64,000 nt of DNA from Morella rubra (Eukaryota; Streptophyta; Magnoliopsida; Fagales; Myricaceae). Position 1 is the stretch's first letter. The number at the start of each line of letters is the position of its first letter. The stretch spans positions 27,266,621 through 27,330,620 of the forward strand of contig CM025849.1 of assembly GCA_003952965.2 (NCBI GenBank). The letters run 5' to 3'. A program made the translations under genes and the position numbers. Positions 42,783 to 55,997 of the stretch are shown piece by piece. A model generated the notes under the pieces. It did no database searches. It was given only the letters and a program-made list of their open reading frames with translations, and was not told the DNA's origin.

Positions 42783-45700
42783 CACTACAAAAAAATCGGT
42801 CTATAGCGGCGGTCTATAAAACCGCCGCTAAAGAGTATTTTTAGTGGCATTTTTCAAAAAACGCTGCTAAAGTGGGGTCTATAGTGGCGGTCTTTTTAGC
42901 GGCGGTCAGTAGATCCTCTTTAGTCGCGTTTTTTTAAAAACGCCGCTAAAGGTGGTACCTTCCACCTTTAGCGGCGGTCTTTATAGTGGCGGTCAGGGAC
43001 CGCCGCTATAGACCCCACTTTGGCAGCATTTTTTTTAAACGTCGCTAAAGGTATTCACCTATAGCGGCGGTCTTTGTAGTGGCGGTCAGTGACCGCCGCT
43101 AAAGACCCCCTTTAGCAGTGTTTTTATCAAAACGCCGCTAAAGGTGTTACCTGTAGCAGCGGTCTTTATAGCGGCGGTCAGTGACCGCCGCTATAGACCT
43201 CCCTTTAGCAGCGTTTTGTGCAAAACGCTGCTAAAAAATTGGTACCTACAGCGGCGGTCAATGTGACCGCCGCTATAGGTACCTACCTTTAGTAGCGTTT
43301 GTGTCACAAACGCTGCTATAGGTATATGTGAAAATATTTTGTATTTTTATTAATTATGAATTATTTAATGTTAATAATTATTTTATATATTATTATATTC
43401 CTTTTAATATATATTTTTATTTTGTGATGTATTTGAAAAAAAATTGTTTTAAAGGACTACTTAATAAAATATGGAATTAGAGGAGTGTTATGAAAATTGA
43501 AGTTGTTATATGATATATTTTAAATTATGGCTAAATCTAAGTAATTTAGAAAACATATATTATCATACTTATAATGAGCATATATTTTTTGAATAATTAG
43601 TAATATGATACTATTTAATTATGACATATTATTTAATTTCAAACAAAAGATATTGTGAGATTAGCTTATGCAATTAAAGTACATAACTTAATATATGGTC
43701 TTAGAGGCTATGATTTAGTCATTAGGTAGGTACATACATATAAAGTACTTAGGTTAATTAGCACATATCAATATATAAACACATACTTTTAAATTATAAG
43801 TATTATATATTATTACTACCAACCTATTTTAATTAAGATTATTATACTATTATAAAAAAAAGTGTAAAGAATGTACATAGCTATGTATTTAATACTAAGT
43901 ATAAAAATTTTTAAATACTATTACAATTACAACTGATTTTAATTTATTAAAAACACATAATTACAAAATATAACTTATTATTAAATTTTTGAAAAATTAC
44001 AAATTAGAAAAAATAAAAAATAAATAAAAGCTTTGAAATCACCTGTTGCCGTGAACCCTCTCCCCCCTCCTCCCTGCGCGCCCTTTTTTCCTTTCCTTTC
44101 CCGAACAGCGCCAAATTCTCCCTTTCCCGCCCAGCCACAAATCCCCCTCCCAAATCCCCCATTTCCCGTTTGTCTCTCTCTAATGAGATTCTACTGAAGG
44201 AATTGCCAGTTGGAATGTAGAGGCTCAGAGTGGGAGGATTTGATTCGGTGGAGTCCCTACCCGAGGGACTGTTGGACTCCAATAGCTGTCTTCGAGAGTT
44301 AGAATGAGCAAGATGGGTCAATACCACTCTGTTCGTACTCTTAAACCGCATCAATCTCTATTCCTTTACTTAATTATATTATTTAAGGTTATAATCTAGT
44401 TTGTGGCTGCTTGCACCGACGAATTGATGATTTCAGTCGAGGACTGTGTGGCAAGATTTTGTTTTGTTTTGTTGTATACCGCGTAGGTGGCGATTCCTTT
44501 ACAAAAGCTGACGAAAATGGTAAAAGCGGTTAAGAAGAGAGTAAGTTTTATTTGCGCTGCGAAGGGGAGTGTTCTTGTTCATTCCTAATTGAACGTTCTA
44601 TTTCATTTGTTCTGGGTTTAGGTACTGCTGAGGGCGAGATATCTGAGCCTTTTTCAGTTTATGCTCGAAGAAAGGCTGCAGATAAACGAAAGAGTAAAGA
44701 AAAGGCAATTGTTGTGCCTTCAAGTTGCCCGCCCGCAATAAAGACCCAAAATATTCGTGAGGTTATGTTCTTTTCTAGCTTTTTGTACGTGAGGTTATGT
44801 TCTTTTCTAGCTTTTTATACATTTATAAAAAAAATTGATTTACTCGAGATTCTCTATTTTGTTTCTGCAGCTTATAGCTTTCCAGTCATGTCTTGGTGCA
44901 CAATTGAGTCTGATCCTGGTATGCTCTTGAATAGTGCATCCTCTTATCTTTTTTAGAGACTTTGCATGAAATTTTCCTTTGTAACATTTCTGTTCCAATG
45001 AGATAAATTACATTAACGAGTTGAAGTAAATTAATCTTGTTGTTCAAAGAATTTCATTAGATAACTGTTCTTGCTTTATCTTCTCCCTTTATAGATTGCC
45101 TAATGTCATGCTACATGTTTGTTATAGAACAATTTGATGATTTTGTTCTCCTATAGTAATAATGCGGTGCTGCTTTGGGCTTCAAACTTGATGGATGCCA
45201 GGGATTTCCTTGCTGCTTGTTTGGAGATCCAAATAGTTTATGTTATATAATTATCTTTGAGTTTGTGCACGGTTAAATAAATGTTTCTGCATGCATCGTT
45301 TTAGATAGAATGAGGTTGACTTCTAATCTTGCGTGGTAGTTGATTCCTTTCCTTTACAACATTCTGATTAGTAAGGATGGTGGGGGAGACATTCTGACAG
45401 TCTTTATGTTTGGAGGGATCCATGCAAAATGTTCATAGAATTTGAATTTGCTCTTGTATATAATCTGAAGAGTGGCTTCCTTGAGGCATTTAGTTATACG
45501 GCTGAAAAAGAAGGTCAAAGTATCGCTCTACTCATTTTTCTTGCAAAGCTCATATTGGCCTGTGTGTGCTTACGTGCTGCAGTGCTTTGTTGGTTGTCCA
45601 GTTTGGTCTGATGCTCATTCTTCCCCCCTGTGAATAGGATGTCACGTTTCTTGTGGGTCTCCTGCAAGTTGCTTTGGAAAACTGCAATATAAGCATTAAT

Positions 45701-47255
45701 TGTTTAATATGAGGGAAAAGATGATTTAAATAAATTTTTCGACTGTTGACCATATCACCAGTATGATTATGATGGTAATGTATTTCGTGATGAAATTTCC
45801 AATTGTGTAATGGATGTGATTATGGTATTAATGTATTTTGTGGTGCCAACTTCAATAGAATTTAAGGCATTGCGCTTTTGAAATGGATGTGATGGATAAG
45901 AATATATGGTTTCATTATGTCACGCATCTTGCGTATGGCATTCATTTTCTGGGGCTTCAGATTACTTTTTACTTAGGAAATGAGGGTGGCATTGAAGCAT
46001 TTTACTTGAAGTTGAAATCCCAAGAGGAGTGTCAAGATGCATTTCTTTTGCTTATCTTTCGAGAAGGCAATAACATATACTATGGCCTTATTTTCTGCAT
46101 GGCGTTAGTGAGGGAATGAATATGCTGTGTTGTCGTGTTGGAGATTAAAATCACATGGATAGAAAGATGCTTTAGGCGGAGTGTTTAGATAATGATACAA
46201 TTAATGAACTGGTAGACATGAATATTTTTGAATTGCATGCTGCTGTTTATCAACTCATTCCTTGGACGATGTCTTTTGCTGTGCAAAACAGAGTATCTGA
46301 GCAGATGCAAGTAAAAGGTGTGCAGGTAAGTATTCTGGATTTAGATGATTTTTTGGTTCTTGTTCAATTTTCTTCTTGTTAGGTTGCACGTGTTGGGGTT
46401 CATAAAAAATCTGACTAACCCGATTTTCAATGAAAAATGTTTTACGGTTTGAATTGAGATTTTTTGTGAGGCTTAGTCCATGGAGCGGAGGCTTGGGCCA
46501 ATAGGCCCAAGCCGGAGTTTATTATATACAAGTAGATATTTTATTTACATAAATCTTTTGTTTATTTCTATTTCTCATGTGATATTTATTTTCTATTACA
46601 GGAATTCAAGACAGAGGATGTTAATGTGTCAAAGGAGGAAGATTTTAATTGGTCCTTTCTTATTGTGTTGTATTTGAATATTTTAGTCCGGCCTTGCTTA
46701 TTGTTATTTTATATTAAAAATTTGTTACTTTTTAGATTACTTGTAGAGATTTTTGTGTTTGTTGTAAAATATTATTAATCAATGATGAAGAGATTCTTGT
46801 TTTATTATCTTTGTTATTTAAGTTTTTACATCTATTGAATTATAATTATTAAAATAAATTTGTATTATCAATTAAAAAAGCATGTACAGGAAAATATAGA
46901 AAAAAATTAGTGGCGTTTTAATAATGCTGGCACATACCAAAAAAAAAAAAAAAAACTGCAAACCTATAGCAGCGGTCACTGACCGCGGCTATATGTGGGA
47001 ATTGACTGCCGCTACAAACCTTTAGTGCCAAAACAGCCAATTGCGCTTGGGTCTATAGTGGCGATTTCGACCGCCGCTAGGTGACCGCCGCTATAGACCC
47101 GAGGTCTTCACCAGCGGTTACTCGAACCGCCGCTATAGACATATACCGACGGATCTATAGCGGCGGTCTTGACCGCTGCTATAACCTATAGCAGCGGTTT
47201 TTTGACCTATAGCAGCGGTTTCCGACCGCTGCTATAGGTCTTTTTTTTTGTAGTG
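42783..47255. mobile_element. 4473-bp non-autonomous CACTA (En/Spm) element
   Basis: The left end CACTACAAAAAAA and right end TTTTTTTTGTAGTG are inverted repeats. The flanks are AAT on both sides (42780-42782 and 47256-47258), the 3-bp duplication expected of CACTA transposons. The subterminal regions (42800-43320 and 46960-47245) are packed with direct and inverted copies of GCGGCGGTC/GACCGCCGC and TTTAGCGGCGTTTT-type motifs, the usual transposase-binding array. No transposase reading frame is visible. The middle is AT-rich (43330-44000) followed by gene-like sequence (44.0-46.7 kb). Confidence 0.92.
44515..46680 (+). other. Captured spliced-gene-like sequence inside the CACTA element
   Basis: MVKAVKKR ends at an AGA/GTAAGT donor (about 44516-44543). 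An exon after GGGTTTAG (from 44622) reads GTAEGEISEPFSVYARRKAA, then DKRKSKEKAIVVPSSCPPAI. A further piece near 44873 reads AYSFPVMSWCTIESDPG. Later open stretches end ELHAAVYQLIPWTMSFAVQN (about 46230) before another GTAAG. Composition and splice sites suggest a host gene copied into the element, but I cannot identify it; it might instead be the element's own decayed gene. A 34-base tandem duplication (CGTGAGGTTATGTTCTTTTC) lies at 44754-44815. Confidence 0.4.
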
Positions 47256-47258
47256 AAT

Positions 47259-48117
47259 ATGGTATTCTAAAGATTTTAGAATGTTAAAGATGACTGAAAT
47301 TAATTCACCGAGTCACTAAATTAGTTTTAACTTTTATCCCAATTTGATCTCTAGGTTTTTGTTCTTCCTTCTGTAAATCCTTGGAGTTAATATCTTATTT
47401 CAAAAAAGTCTTTCTACTCTATTATTGGGAAACAATTACATGAAAAAGATTTTTAGAGGCTACAATGAATAAAATTTCAAAAATTTCAAAAATTCATAAA
47501 AAAAGATAAAGATATATGCTGTTTTAAAAAAAAAAAATAAAATTTGAAGGCTTGGGGAGGAGGTCATGGCCCGCTAGCCCCCTCTTAGTGAAAGGAAAAA
47601 AAAATATTGACTAATAAATTAAAAAAAGTCTAAACTCCAAAGACTAGCAGATTAATTGAGTCAATTTTAAATTAATAGCAACCTTTTAGTGCGACATTTG
47701 TAACACGCGAATCAGACATTACTTGAGGCGGATACATCAAAAGAACACATTGTTGTCTCTACACAATATTAGTTGCCTAAATAAGCGTTCTTATTAGAAG
47801 TATATCTAAATTAGGCAACCCTAAAAACAGTTAATAGAGGTTATCCATTCGTGTTTTGGGCCGTTCTAGGTAAGCAGATTTTGTGCAACAAGAACCTAAA
47901 CAATGCCTCAAACATCATCGAGGTACATAGATGTTTCCGAACGTCCCATGACTTATTGCAGGGTAAAACTTGATGAAGTGTGAAAAGTATATAAGATATT
48001 GTACCGAATCTGAATAATTAAACCCCATTGCTGTCTGGCTTTCTCTTTAAGCTTTCCTCTGTTACCCATATCCCTAGAATAAAGAGGGAAAACAAAAAGA
48101 ACAGTATATATACATAT

Positions 48118-48156
<39 letters not shown>

Positions 48157-51064
48157 ATACAATTTAATAACATAAAATATTACTACTCGACATACATATA
48201 CTATATATGTGTGACATAAAAATTTAATATAATGTATAATATACATTCTGCATTATATTTTATTTGAAAAGTAGATCGGGAAACACATGCAGGAATGGAT
48301 GTTGAAAGGGCAAGCTATCGTGATAATGAAGTTCTGGCAACTATTATATATTTGAGTATTAAAGGAATGGACACGCCACCCGCAACCACGTGACGGTGAC
48401 TCCTCCAGCACATGAGATTATCTGTAATTCAGACGACTTCAGGGTAAGTGCCAAATGACATTTATCTCCTTACAGAGGTCTGGATTGTGCCAATTTTGGG
48501 GAAAGTACTTTCGTAAGGATGGACCAAGTAGTTTCACACAATATTACACTAAAATGGTTTATATCTCTTTCTTTCATTATATATATATATATATTTGAAA
48601 TGGGGATAAATGACCTTTTTTTTCATTCGTCAATAATAGAGAGTTTAACACATTACACTTACAAACTATTAATCTTATATACTTTTCACCTTTCATCAAA
48701 TTTTACCGTCAAATTGTATCAAAATTACAATAATTAAAGAAAGAAGAGTATTATTAATAGCTAAAAGAGATATATATTATTAGTTAAAAAAATGAGTTTA
48801 TACAGCTTGTTCCCGAGGGAAACTATATATTTTGTATTAAAAAACCTGTCCTCCTCACGAGAGTCGCGTGCTATGAGAACACCATTTATGTTAAAAGAGC
48901 CAAGCTGTGGAATGCAATTAACAGCAAGAAATGGATGGACCCTGATACTTGAGCATCTTTGGGAGAATTATTCTCCAACTCATCATCTTTCTTTATCAGA
49001 ATAAAAGCCCGATCTTTGTTTCTCCCAACCCTCCGATTATTTAAAATGTACTCCACGGCCATTCCCTAGCACCCATTTAATGTTACTCTTTCGCAAGGTT
49101 TTGGAGTACTAGGCTTGTCTGTACTTGGATATATAGCTAGCTAGGCTTTGGCTAATTATGGATCGTAAATTGTCTTTATCTTCTAATTGCCTCTGTCTAA
49201 ATTCAGCTAACTAGTAAAAGCAGAATCCATATAGAGTACTCCAGGCTCAACCACCACCATTACTCTTTTTGTCCTTTTCGGGCTTTTCCCGGTTAAAAAC
49301 CAATAATTCAAAAGAAACGGCAAAAGAGACTGCCGCTTTCTTTTCTTTCCCCTACATTTCTCATTGGCCTGGATCGCTTGAGAAGCGAAGGAAATAAATG
49401 GCTGATTGGGGAGTGTCATCCGGGACCGATACAAATTTTTTTGTACTTTTGTTTTTGTTGGGTTTGGGCTTTCCGGTTTCTATAGTCTGGAAATGTTTGT
49501 CACAGTTGAATGGGGTTTATTGGATATGATCCAATAATTCACTAGGTCAAAGCTCGAGAAAATGCTATACTTTGTAACTTGGGCTAACGAAGATCCATAG
49601 TGATGGCTGTGTCTCTTCAGACAACATAGGTCAGCAAATGGAACAAAAAGACTTAACTAGCGTAACCAACACAGAATGAAAAAGAAAACTGCAAAGCTGC
49701 AATGTTGTCCTCCTAACTTCCCACGATCATCAACGGTTCCATTTTTATTGTCATTATCTGCAGCATAATTTAATACATATTCTGAAAAAACACACAAATG
49801 ACACAAAAAACAGCTCTCTTAACTCGTTTCTTGTGCCGTTGTGAAGGCAAAGAAAAAGTGGAAAGTAAACTTAACCATATTTCCAGGGCGTTGTAGCTGA
49901 CACGAAAGGCACCTCTTTGCAAATTGAGACCATAGTGGAGACGAGGTTTGGACTCCTCTTTGAAAGAATTAGTTGTGTTCAAACTATGTACAGAAGTTTA
50001 TCTATTTGTACACTCTTTCAGACGGTATAGGGGTCTAGGAACGAGGATATTTTGGTCGTTGGACTGATGACTTCGGTAAGTTAATCGAAAATGCGTTTGC
50101 TTGTTGCCTGTTGCTTTCTTTTCTTCTATATCTTTGAGTTTTCTTTCTTTGTGAAAGAAGAATCTAGCGGGGGTCTCTAATCTTGGGTAAGGCTAGGCTA
50201 CACATCTTATATAAAGCTCGACTGTCCGAGGCTCTCCGTCCCAGAGACTTTTTCCACCTCAATGATCTGGTAATTAATATGCGTAAGAGCAACCAATCTC
50301 ATGTGTATCGTTCTATTTAGAAAAACAGAGCAAAAAGTACAGATGGATGTAACAAATCACGATTAATGTTGACTTAGAGAGATTTTTAGGTTAACTCAGT
50401 TGAAAATGTTCTTCATTTTGATCGCTGACCCCTGAAGTTTTAATCATTTTGTTGATGTGGTGCTTAGACATGGGACAGCTTAAGGTGCTCTGCAAGTAAT
50501 GTGCGTTAGGCTGAGTAAGATATATCTAAATGATATGATACCTGATAGTACTATTGGTCACATACCTGAGATAGGTTGGGAGTTGCAGGGGAGCAGAGTA
50601 ATCACATTGGGTTCGTGGAGGTACTAATTTAACGTTGAGAAGGATGCTGATATCTCTCTTTCTCATTGCCCAAAAAGAAAAAGAAGCTGGCAGACCTTTT
50701 AGTCCCCATGCTGCGCAATATACCGTATTGCATAAACACGGTTCTGTGGTCACACTGGGTTACGCTGCTGTCCACCAAATTGCTTTTTCTGTTCACTTGT
50801 TGGCCATTCAGAGATCTTATTTAGATTTTGTTTGGCTTTTATGTTGCCACCCGAAATACCATTCACGCCCTCCATCCTCTCTTTGATCATATATTATCCT
50901 CCTATGCATGTCGCTGTCAGCTGCCCTGCAAATGGGAGGAAACGAAGAGGTTCAACTTCCAAGTTCCAACTCGAAATGAAATAAGCATGACAGAGCGAGG
51001 ACGAGTAAAGTCATTTCATGAAAAATTAATGCAAGCCAAAGGCAGAGTGGCAAGACAGAATAGA
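47259..51064. other. No supported gene
   Basis: Includes a (CA)n microsatellite at 48121-48150 and a hydrophobic AT-rich frame at 47953-48246 created by it. Frames at 49207-49434, 50526-50886 and 50828-51196 have no motif I recognise. Confidence 0.4.
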
Positions 51065-51510
51065 ACCACCTTCCATTTGCTTTTTCTTTTTCTTTTCCAA
51101 TTTTTTAAGAAAAGAAAGCTAACCGTTATAAAAATTTGTACTGCATGGATGGACCAGAAATGGCCTGCCCAAGAGTACCAGTTTCCATATATATAACAAC
51201 TGCCTATTATCTCGCTCACAAAAAAAATAAAATAAAATAAGTGCTTTTTATCTCCATGTGAGCTTTAAAATAATGAAAATTTAGAAGTATCTGGGTTAGT
51301 ATTTGTTAATTTATGTTATAAACTTTACTAATCCTTCTACTGATTTCCAGATACAGTTTGCTGCCACCTCAAAATTAACCTCTTGTAATTTTGTAAAAAT
51401 TGTTTAAAGTGTTTTAGAAATTTTTTTCTATTGTTTGCCAAAAAAAGAAACGCATAAATAAAGGATATAAAGTGCGGTTGCTTCGGAACCCGGACAAGGT
51501 AAGATCTCTA
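51065..51510. repeat. Dispersed repeat R7, copy 2
   Basis: Second copy of 29472-29905 with few changes. 51511-52683 holds no recognisable feature. Confidence 0.75.
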
Positions 51511-52683
51511 GCAGGCCCAAGCCACATCCATTTCGAAAATGGGTCCTTCTGTTTACCAAAAGCAGCCCAATTAGATGACCCCAGACTTGAGCTTGATGTT
51601 GGGCTGCTGGACATATAAGTTATGCAAATATTTAACCAAACTCATTTGAGACTAATTAGTCACGAGGGAGATCTTCCCTTATGGCCAGTAGTCACTGTCC
51701 CACTGCCTTTGTTCCTTATTGGTCGCAATGGACCATGGAAACTACTTAATATAGAGCATATATAACACATCAGAACCAGCAAGGCAGCAAGTAAGAATAA
51801 TTTGTAAGCGAAAATTATAGTCTAGAAAGGGATATTGAGAAACTGGCCTTCCAAACAGCCAGCATAGGTTACTTAATTAATGGACTTTGTAATTAATTCG
51901 ATATAATTGAAGCCTGCAGAGAAGCATCATGATCACCAGTCACCCCTATAGTTAATTGGAGAACCAATTAGGAATCTACATATTGATCATGTCAAGATAA
52001 GGGATAAAAATGTTATCTGCCCCGTACACTCTTGTTAATCGTTTCATAATGCCTTTAGGTCAACCTTAGCAATCACAAAGAGAATCATTCGAAGAGAATA
52101 CGCAAGAAGAAAAAGGAGACTAATTATGTTGTGCAATTTAAACAATATCACAGAAAAAAAAATACACCCAAAGAGTGCAAGCAAACAACGAAGAAACCAC
52201 TCTAAATAACCAATCTTAATACACTCAAATCTCACTCTCACACAAGAGAATCTATGTACTAATTCTCTTGTTAAGTTACAAATCAAAACTGAGATCATAC
52301 AACATTGATGCTCTATAATATCTGGAAAACACACCAACCGTCTTTCTTAATTCTCTTCTGTTTCTCAAGACTATAATCTTTATAACCTCTTTCTCTTTTA
52401 TTCTCGGCAGCTCAATCTAATTGAAAAGAACTCCTAATCACAAACGTTAAGGATTGTCATCAAAAACATTAGTTGGAGAATTTGGATAAAACAAAACTCT
52501 GGTTTGTTACTCTATCCCAACATCCTAGGTTCCACATGGTAAAATCCAAGGCAAACTCTACAAATTTAGAAAAATCTCAAATTCATTTCCAGACAAGAAA
52601 TGCTCGATCCTATCAATAATTTATAGCTCGAAGAACACCAAATCCTCCCCCAGCCTTCTGTCCTCCGAAATCAACATTCGTCC

Positions 52684-53000
52684 ACTTGGTTTTTTTTTTC
52701 TTGACCTTTGAATTATAAGAGGAAGGAGGGAAAAAAAAAAAGAGGAAATAAAACCTATTAATTTTGTCGTAAATTTAACATCTGAAAACCCAGTAATTCA
52801 CGATCGAATTATAATTAATTAATCACTTAACAATTGACAACTGAAAATATAGGATAAAATATGCTCCATTAAAATTTTTATTGTCAAACATGAACACAAA
52901 AACATTTGGGGACATGTACAACAATAGAGAACTGCAATACACGCACGGAAGAGAATGGAAAACATATGGAACAGACGCATTAGAGAACCACCTTGAAGCT
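52684..53000. repeat. 317-bp direct duplication, left copy
   Basis: Nearly identical to 54101-54419. It corresponds to the 3' end and downstream flank of the ankyrin/PGG gene (ACTTGGTTTTT through CC.TGAAGCT). The two copies bracket the rearranged unit B1. Confidence 0.88.
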
Positions 53001-53538
53001 CGTTGTGGCACCTTCTTGAATGTTGCCCACATAAGATCAATATATAGCGGAAACTGCACTGCAGCAAAGAAAGTTACCGGCAGGCATGTCAATGCATACA
53101 CAGGAAACGCCACATATTTCAGCCGATCTTTAATGACAAAGAAATGTCCTGCGCAGAAGGAAACCAGCATCGAGCCTATGGAAACAAATAGCGACGTTAA
53201 ACCTATCAAGAGCCTCGTTGGCAGGACCTTGCCGAAATCTTTCTCTTGATACCGCGAGGTTAAGATGGCAAGGAACATGACAACGGCCTGACAGAGCAAC
53301 AGAGTGCAATTAACGATGAGATGGCGAAGACGTCAAACGCGGGATGCTTTTCAAGAATGGAGTGCCAACATCTGCTTGACAAGGACCGTGGCAGAGGTGG
53401 CAAATGCACAGTGGCGATGAGTGCAGCCACGACAGAGCAGGACTCGGACGTCTTGCTAAGCCACTCGCCACCGTTCTTGACAAGCTCCTTGTGGGTGTCA
53501 GTGAACATGTCCTCTGGGGTCTTCAGGTTATTGTATTT
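52823..53538 (-). pseudogene. PGG-domain exon of unit B1 (frameshifted)
   Basis: Minus-strand frame reads [32 protein letters not shown], then loses frame, regains it at [20 protein letters not shown], loses it again at a missing base in the CSVMAVV codons, and continues [40 protein letters not shown] and LYIDLMWATFKKVPQR. That covers the whole four-helix PGG region and C-terminus. At least three single-base deletions relative to copy A. At its 5' side it joins directly to linker-exon sequence at about 53539; the ankyrin exon and last intron are missing. Confidence 0.82.
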
Positions 53539-53564
53539 GTTACTCTATCCGCAACATCTGATAA

Positions 53565-54100
53565 ATTAAGATCAAAATCTCATTACAATTTGGTTCTCCC
53601 TCCGAGAAGGCGCTGATGTCAAAGGTGAATCTTCCATAAGGCGTCGTCTCTTGATCCCCTCTAGGGTGTGTTGTTGGCGCAGGGTCCATCCCAGCTGTGT
53701 GAGTATATTCGTATATTGAAGTAGTTTAGAAGTTGGTTCATGACTTGCATGGCCCATGTGTGATTCTGTTTCTTTTCTTGTATATTTCTTATCGCACTAA
53801 ATCCTAGTTAATGTAAAATATAAAATGTTAATATTGTACCAGAAAAGCAAATGAATATATATAGATATTGCATGTATACAGGGAGAATAAGTGGGTAAAC
53901 TTAATATGCTATTACGTCATGAGTAAAGCAAAAGCTCTTCTTCGAGATAATAATGCTAGAACCATATAATTGATTCATAGATCCAACAAAAATATTCCAT
54001 TTTGTTTCCTTACTGTCTAGGGCCGGTTACAAGTAATAGGGGCACACAAGCCGATTCATACAATTTCTAAGGCCCAACATTCCCATGGAGGCCTCCATAA
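53565..54100 (-). pseudogene. Linker exon and intron segment of unit B1
   Basis: Matches 59172-59690 of unit C: coding for PRED..-type linker (here changed by indels to RREN) followed upstream by the intron that begins after HMGHASHEP-like codons. The B1 exon is frame-broken. Confidence 0.65.
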
Positions 54101-54419
54101 ACTTGGTTTTTTTTTTCTTGACCTTTGAATTATAAGAGGAAGGAGGGAAAAAAAAAAAGAGGAAATAAAACCTATTAATTTTGTCGTAAATTTAACATCT
54201 GAAAACCCAGTAATTCACGATCGAATTATAATTAATTAATCACTTAACAATTGACAACTGAAAATATAGGATAAAATATGCTCACATTAAAATTTTTTAT
54301 TGTCAAACACGAACACAAAAACATTTGGGGACATGTACAACAATAGAGAACTGCAATACACGCACGGAAGAGAATGGAAAACATATGGAACAAACGCATT
54401 AGAGAACCACCATGAAGCT
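54101..54419. repeat. 317-bp direct duplication, right copy
   Basis: Second copy of 52684-53000, ending at ATGAAGCTG, where it joins sequence equivalent to position 525 of copy A. The PGG exon that should follow is absent. Confidence 0.88.
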
Positions 54420-55027
54420 GCATGGACTCCTTGATGAACTACAACAAGGCCAAGGGACGTCAGGCATTAAATATCTCGCAACTTATGCTTTTGAAAAAAA
54501 CTAATTAATGGCCCAAATACATGATATTGTGCTGATCTATATATTCGACTACCAGTATCAAATTTTAACCTATTGAATTTCAAGATATGAGCAACAAATT
54601 TAAAATTATATTTTGCACCTCTAAATATATATCATGTCTCTGATAATTGTGATGTCCCTTATAAATTTTGACTTCATACTTCTTCACTCTTAAATTATAA
54701 AAAAATGTACCATTTACACATATATCCTAAACTATAATTTGTATTCCTATTAAAACCCAAAAAAAATTATAGAAAGAAAATTAATAAAAGTTGGTATCTT
54801 CCATTCTCTCTCAAACGTACCTCATACCACTTGAACTCCAATTGCATTTGCAACGCTGCCCCAGGAATTAGCCAGGGCTTGTGGTCACCAAGCTTTGCCG
54901 CGAGATGCAAGGCACTATTGCCTTGGTTATCCACTTCCTTAAACACACTGACTTTCAGGACAAGACTTTTTAACAAGAGTTTGTATACATGTGGCTGCCT
55001 GTTTTCCACCGCAACAGCACTATATAT
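54420..55027 (-). pseudogene. Ankyrin exon and last intron of unit B2
   Basis: 54791-55027 reads [40 protein letters not shown] and EFKWYE before a GTACGT donor. This is cleaner than copy A, with the ALHLAA ankyrin core intact. Homology to the gene stops at 55027, inside the exon. The following 26 bases (TCTTTAATGACAAAGAAATG and six more) instead match the PGG exon at 53131, and then plastid-type sequence begins at about 55055. Confidence 0.8.
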
Positions 55028-55997
55028 ATCTTTAATGACAAAGAAATGTCCTGCATGAGAAAATTAGAATAGGGTATTCATTTCTATTGTTGGATGTGAA
55101 AGACATCTATTCTTCAAAACAAATTGTTCTTTACTATATAATTCTCTCTTTATTGTCTAAATTAGACTCTCTTCATAAAAAAAAAAAATAGAAACCAAAA
55201 TGGTTGTCCCTTTATGTTATTTATTTTGTTGTGCTATATTTATACATGTAATAAAATACATCAAAAAATTTAATAAACCAACCTTTAATCTTATTTTTGA
55301 ATTTAAATTCAAAAATAAATTGTAATAATTTTTTATTAATTGCTTAAGTGCTCAAGCTCGAAAAAAGAGTGCACCAAATTCAAATTTGAAATTCAAATGA
55401 GATTAGTAGTTAATCTGTTAAAGTATACATTATTTTTTTTTATAAAAAATAGTAGTTCTTTTATTTTAGTAATTCCTTCAATCAATTTAAAACTTCATTG
55501 GTTAATGATTCTGAATAAACGAACTAAAATAAACAGCTCTGATTTTCTTGGGTTAAGTTATGGACTATGTCCATCTTTTATGAATTATATCAATATAATA
55601 TATTCTTTTTGGTGTAATTTAATTATTTGTCCTTACTCTCTCTAGAGATTCAAATATTGTATTATGTAAATTGTAATAAGTAATAATAATTGAAATTTTT
55701 ATTTTTTGTAGTTTCATAAAATCTTACTTAAAAAAAGTAAGTATTTATTTTTCAGTAGTAACTTGGTTTTATCATTTGACCAATTCTAACTTCTTGGTTT
55801 GAAATATATTTTTTTAGTATTTTTCAAATACTAAAAAAAGAATTAATAATATCAAATTTGATTTTAGTTTTACATATCTTAATTTTTTTATTAACTGACC
55901 CCTTTCCTTAAAAAAAAAAAAATAATAATAATAAGAGCTGGTGAATGAGAAAAAGTTAATTAAAAAAAATTAAGATTTTTATTTTTTTTTATTTTTT

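Noticed and set aside
47953..48246. 97-codon frame with CVCVCVCV
   Set aside because: Translation of the (CA)n microsatellite at 48121-48150.
53321..53616. Plus-strand frames over the PGG exon
   Set aside because: Antisense shadows; PGG motifs ([15 protein letters not shown]) are on the minus strand.
55340..55645. 101-codon frame upstream of ndhF as a new gene
   Set aside because: Very AT-rich, no conserved motif; position matches the plastid ndhF-rpl32 spacer. No rpl32 coding sequence was seen.
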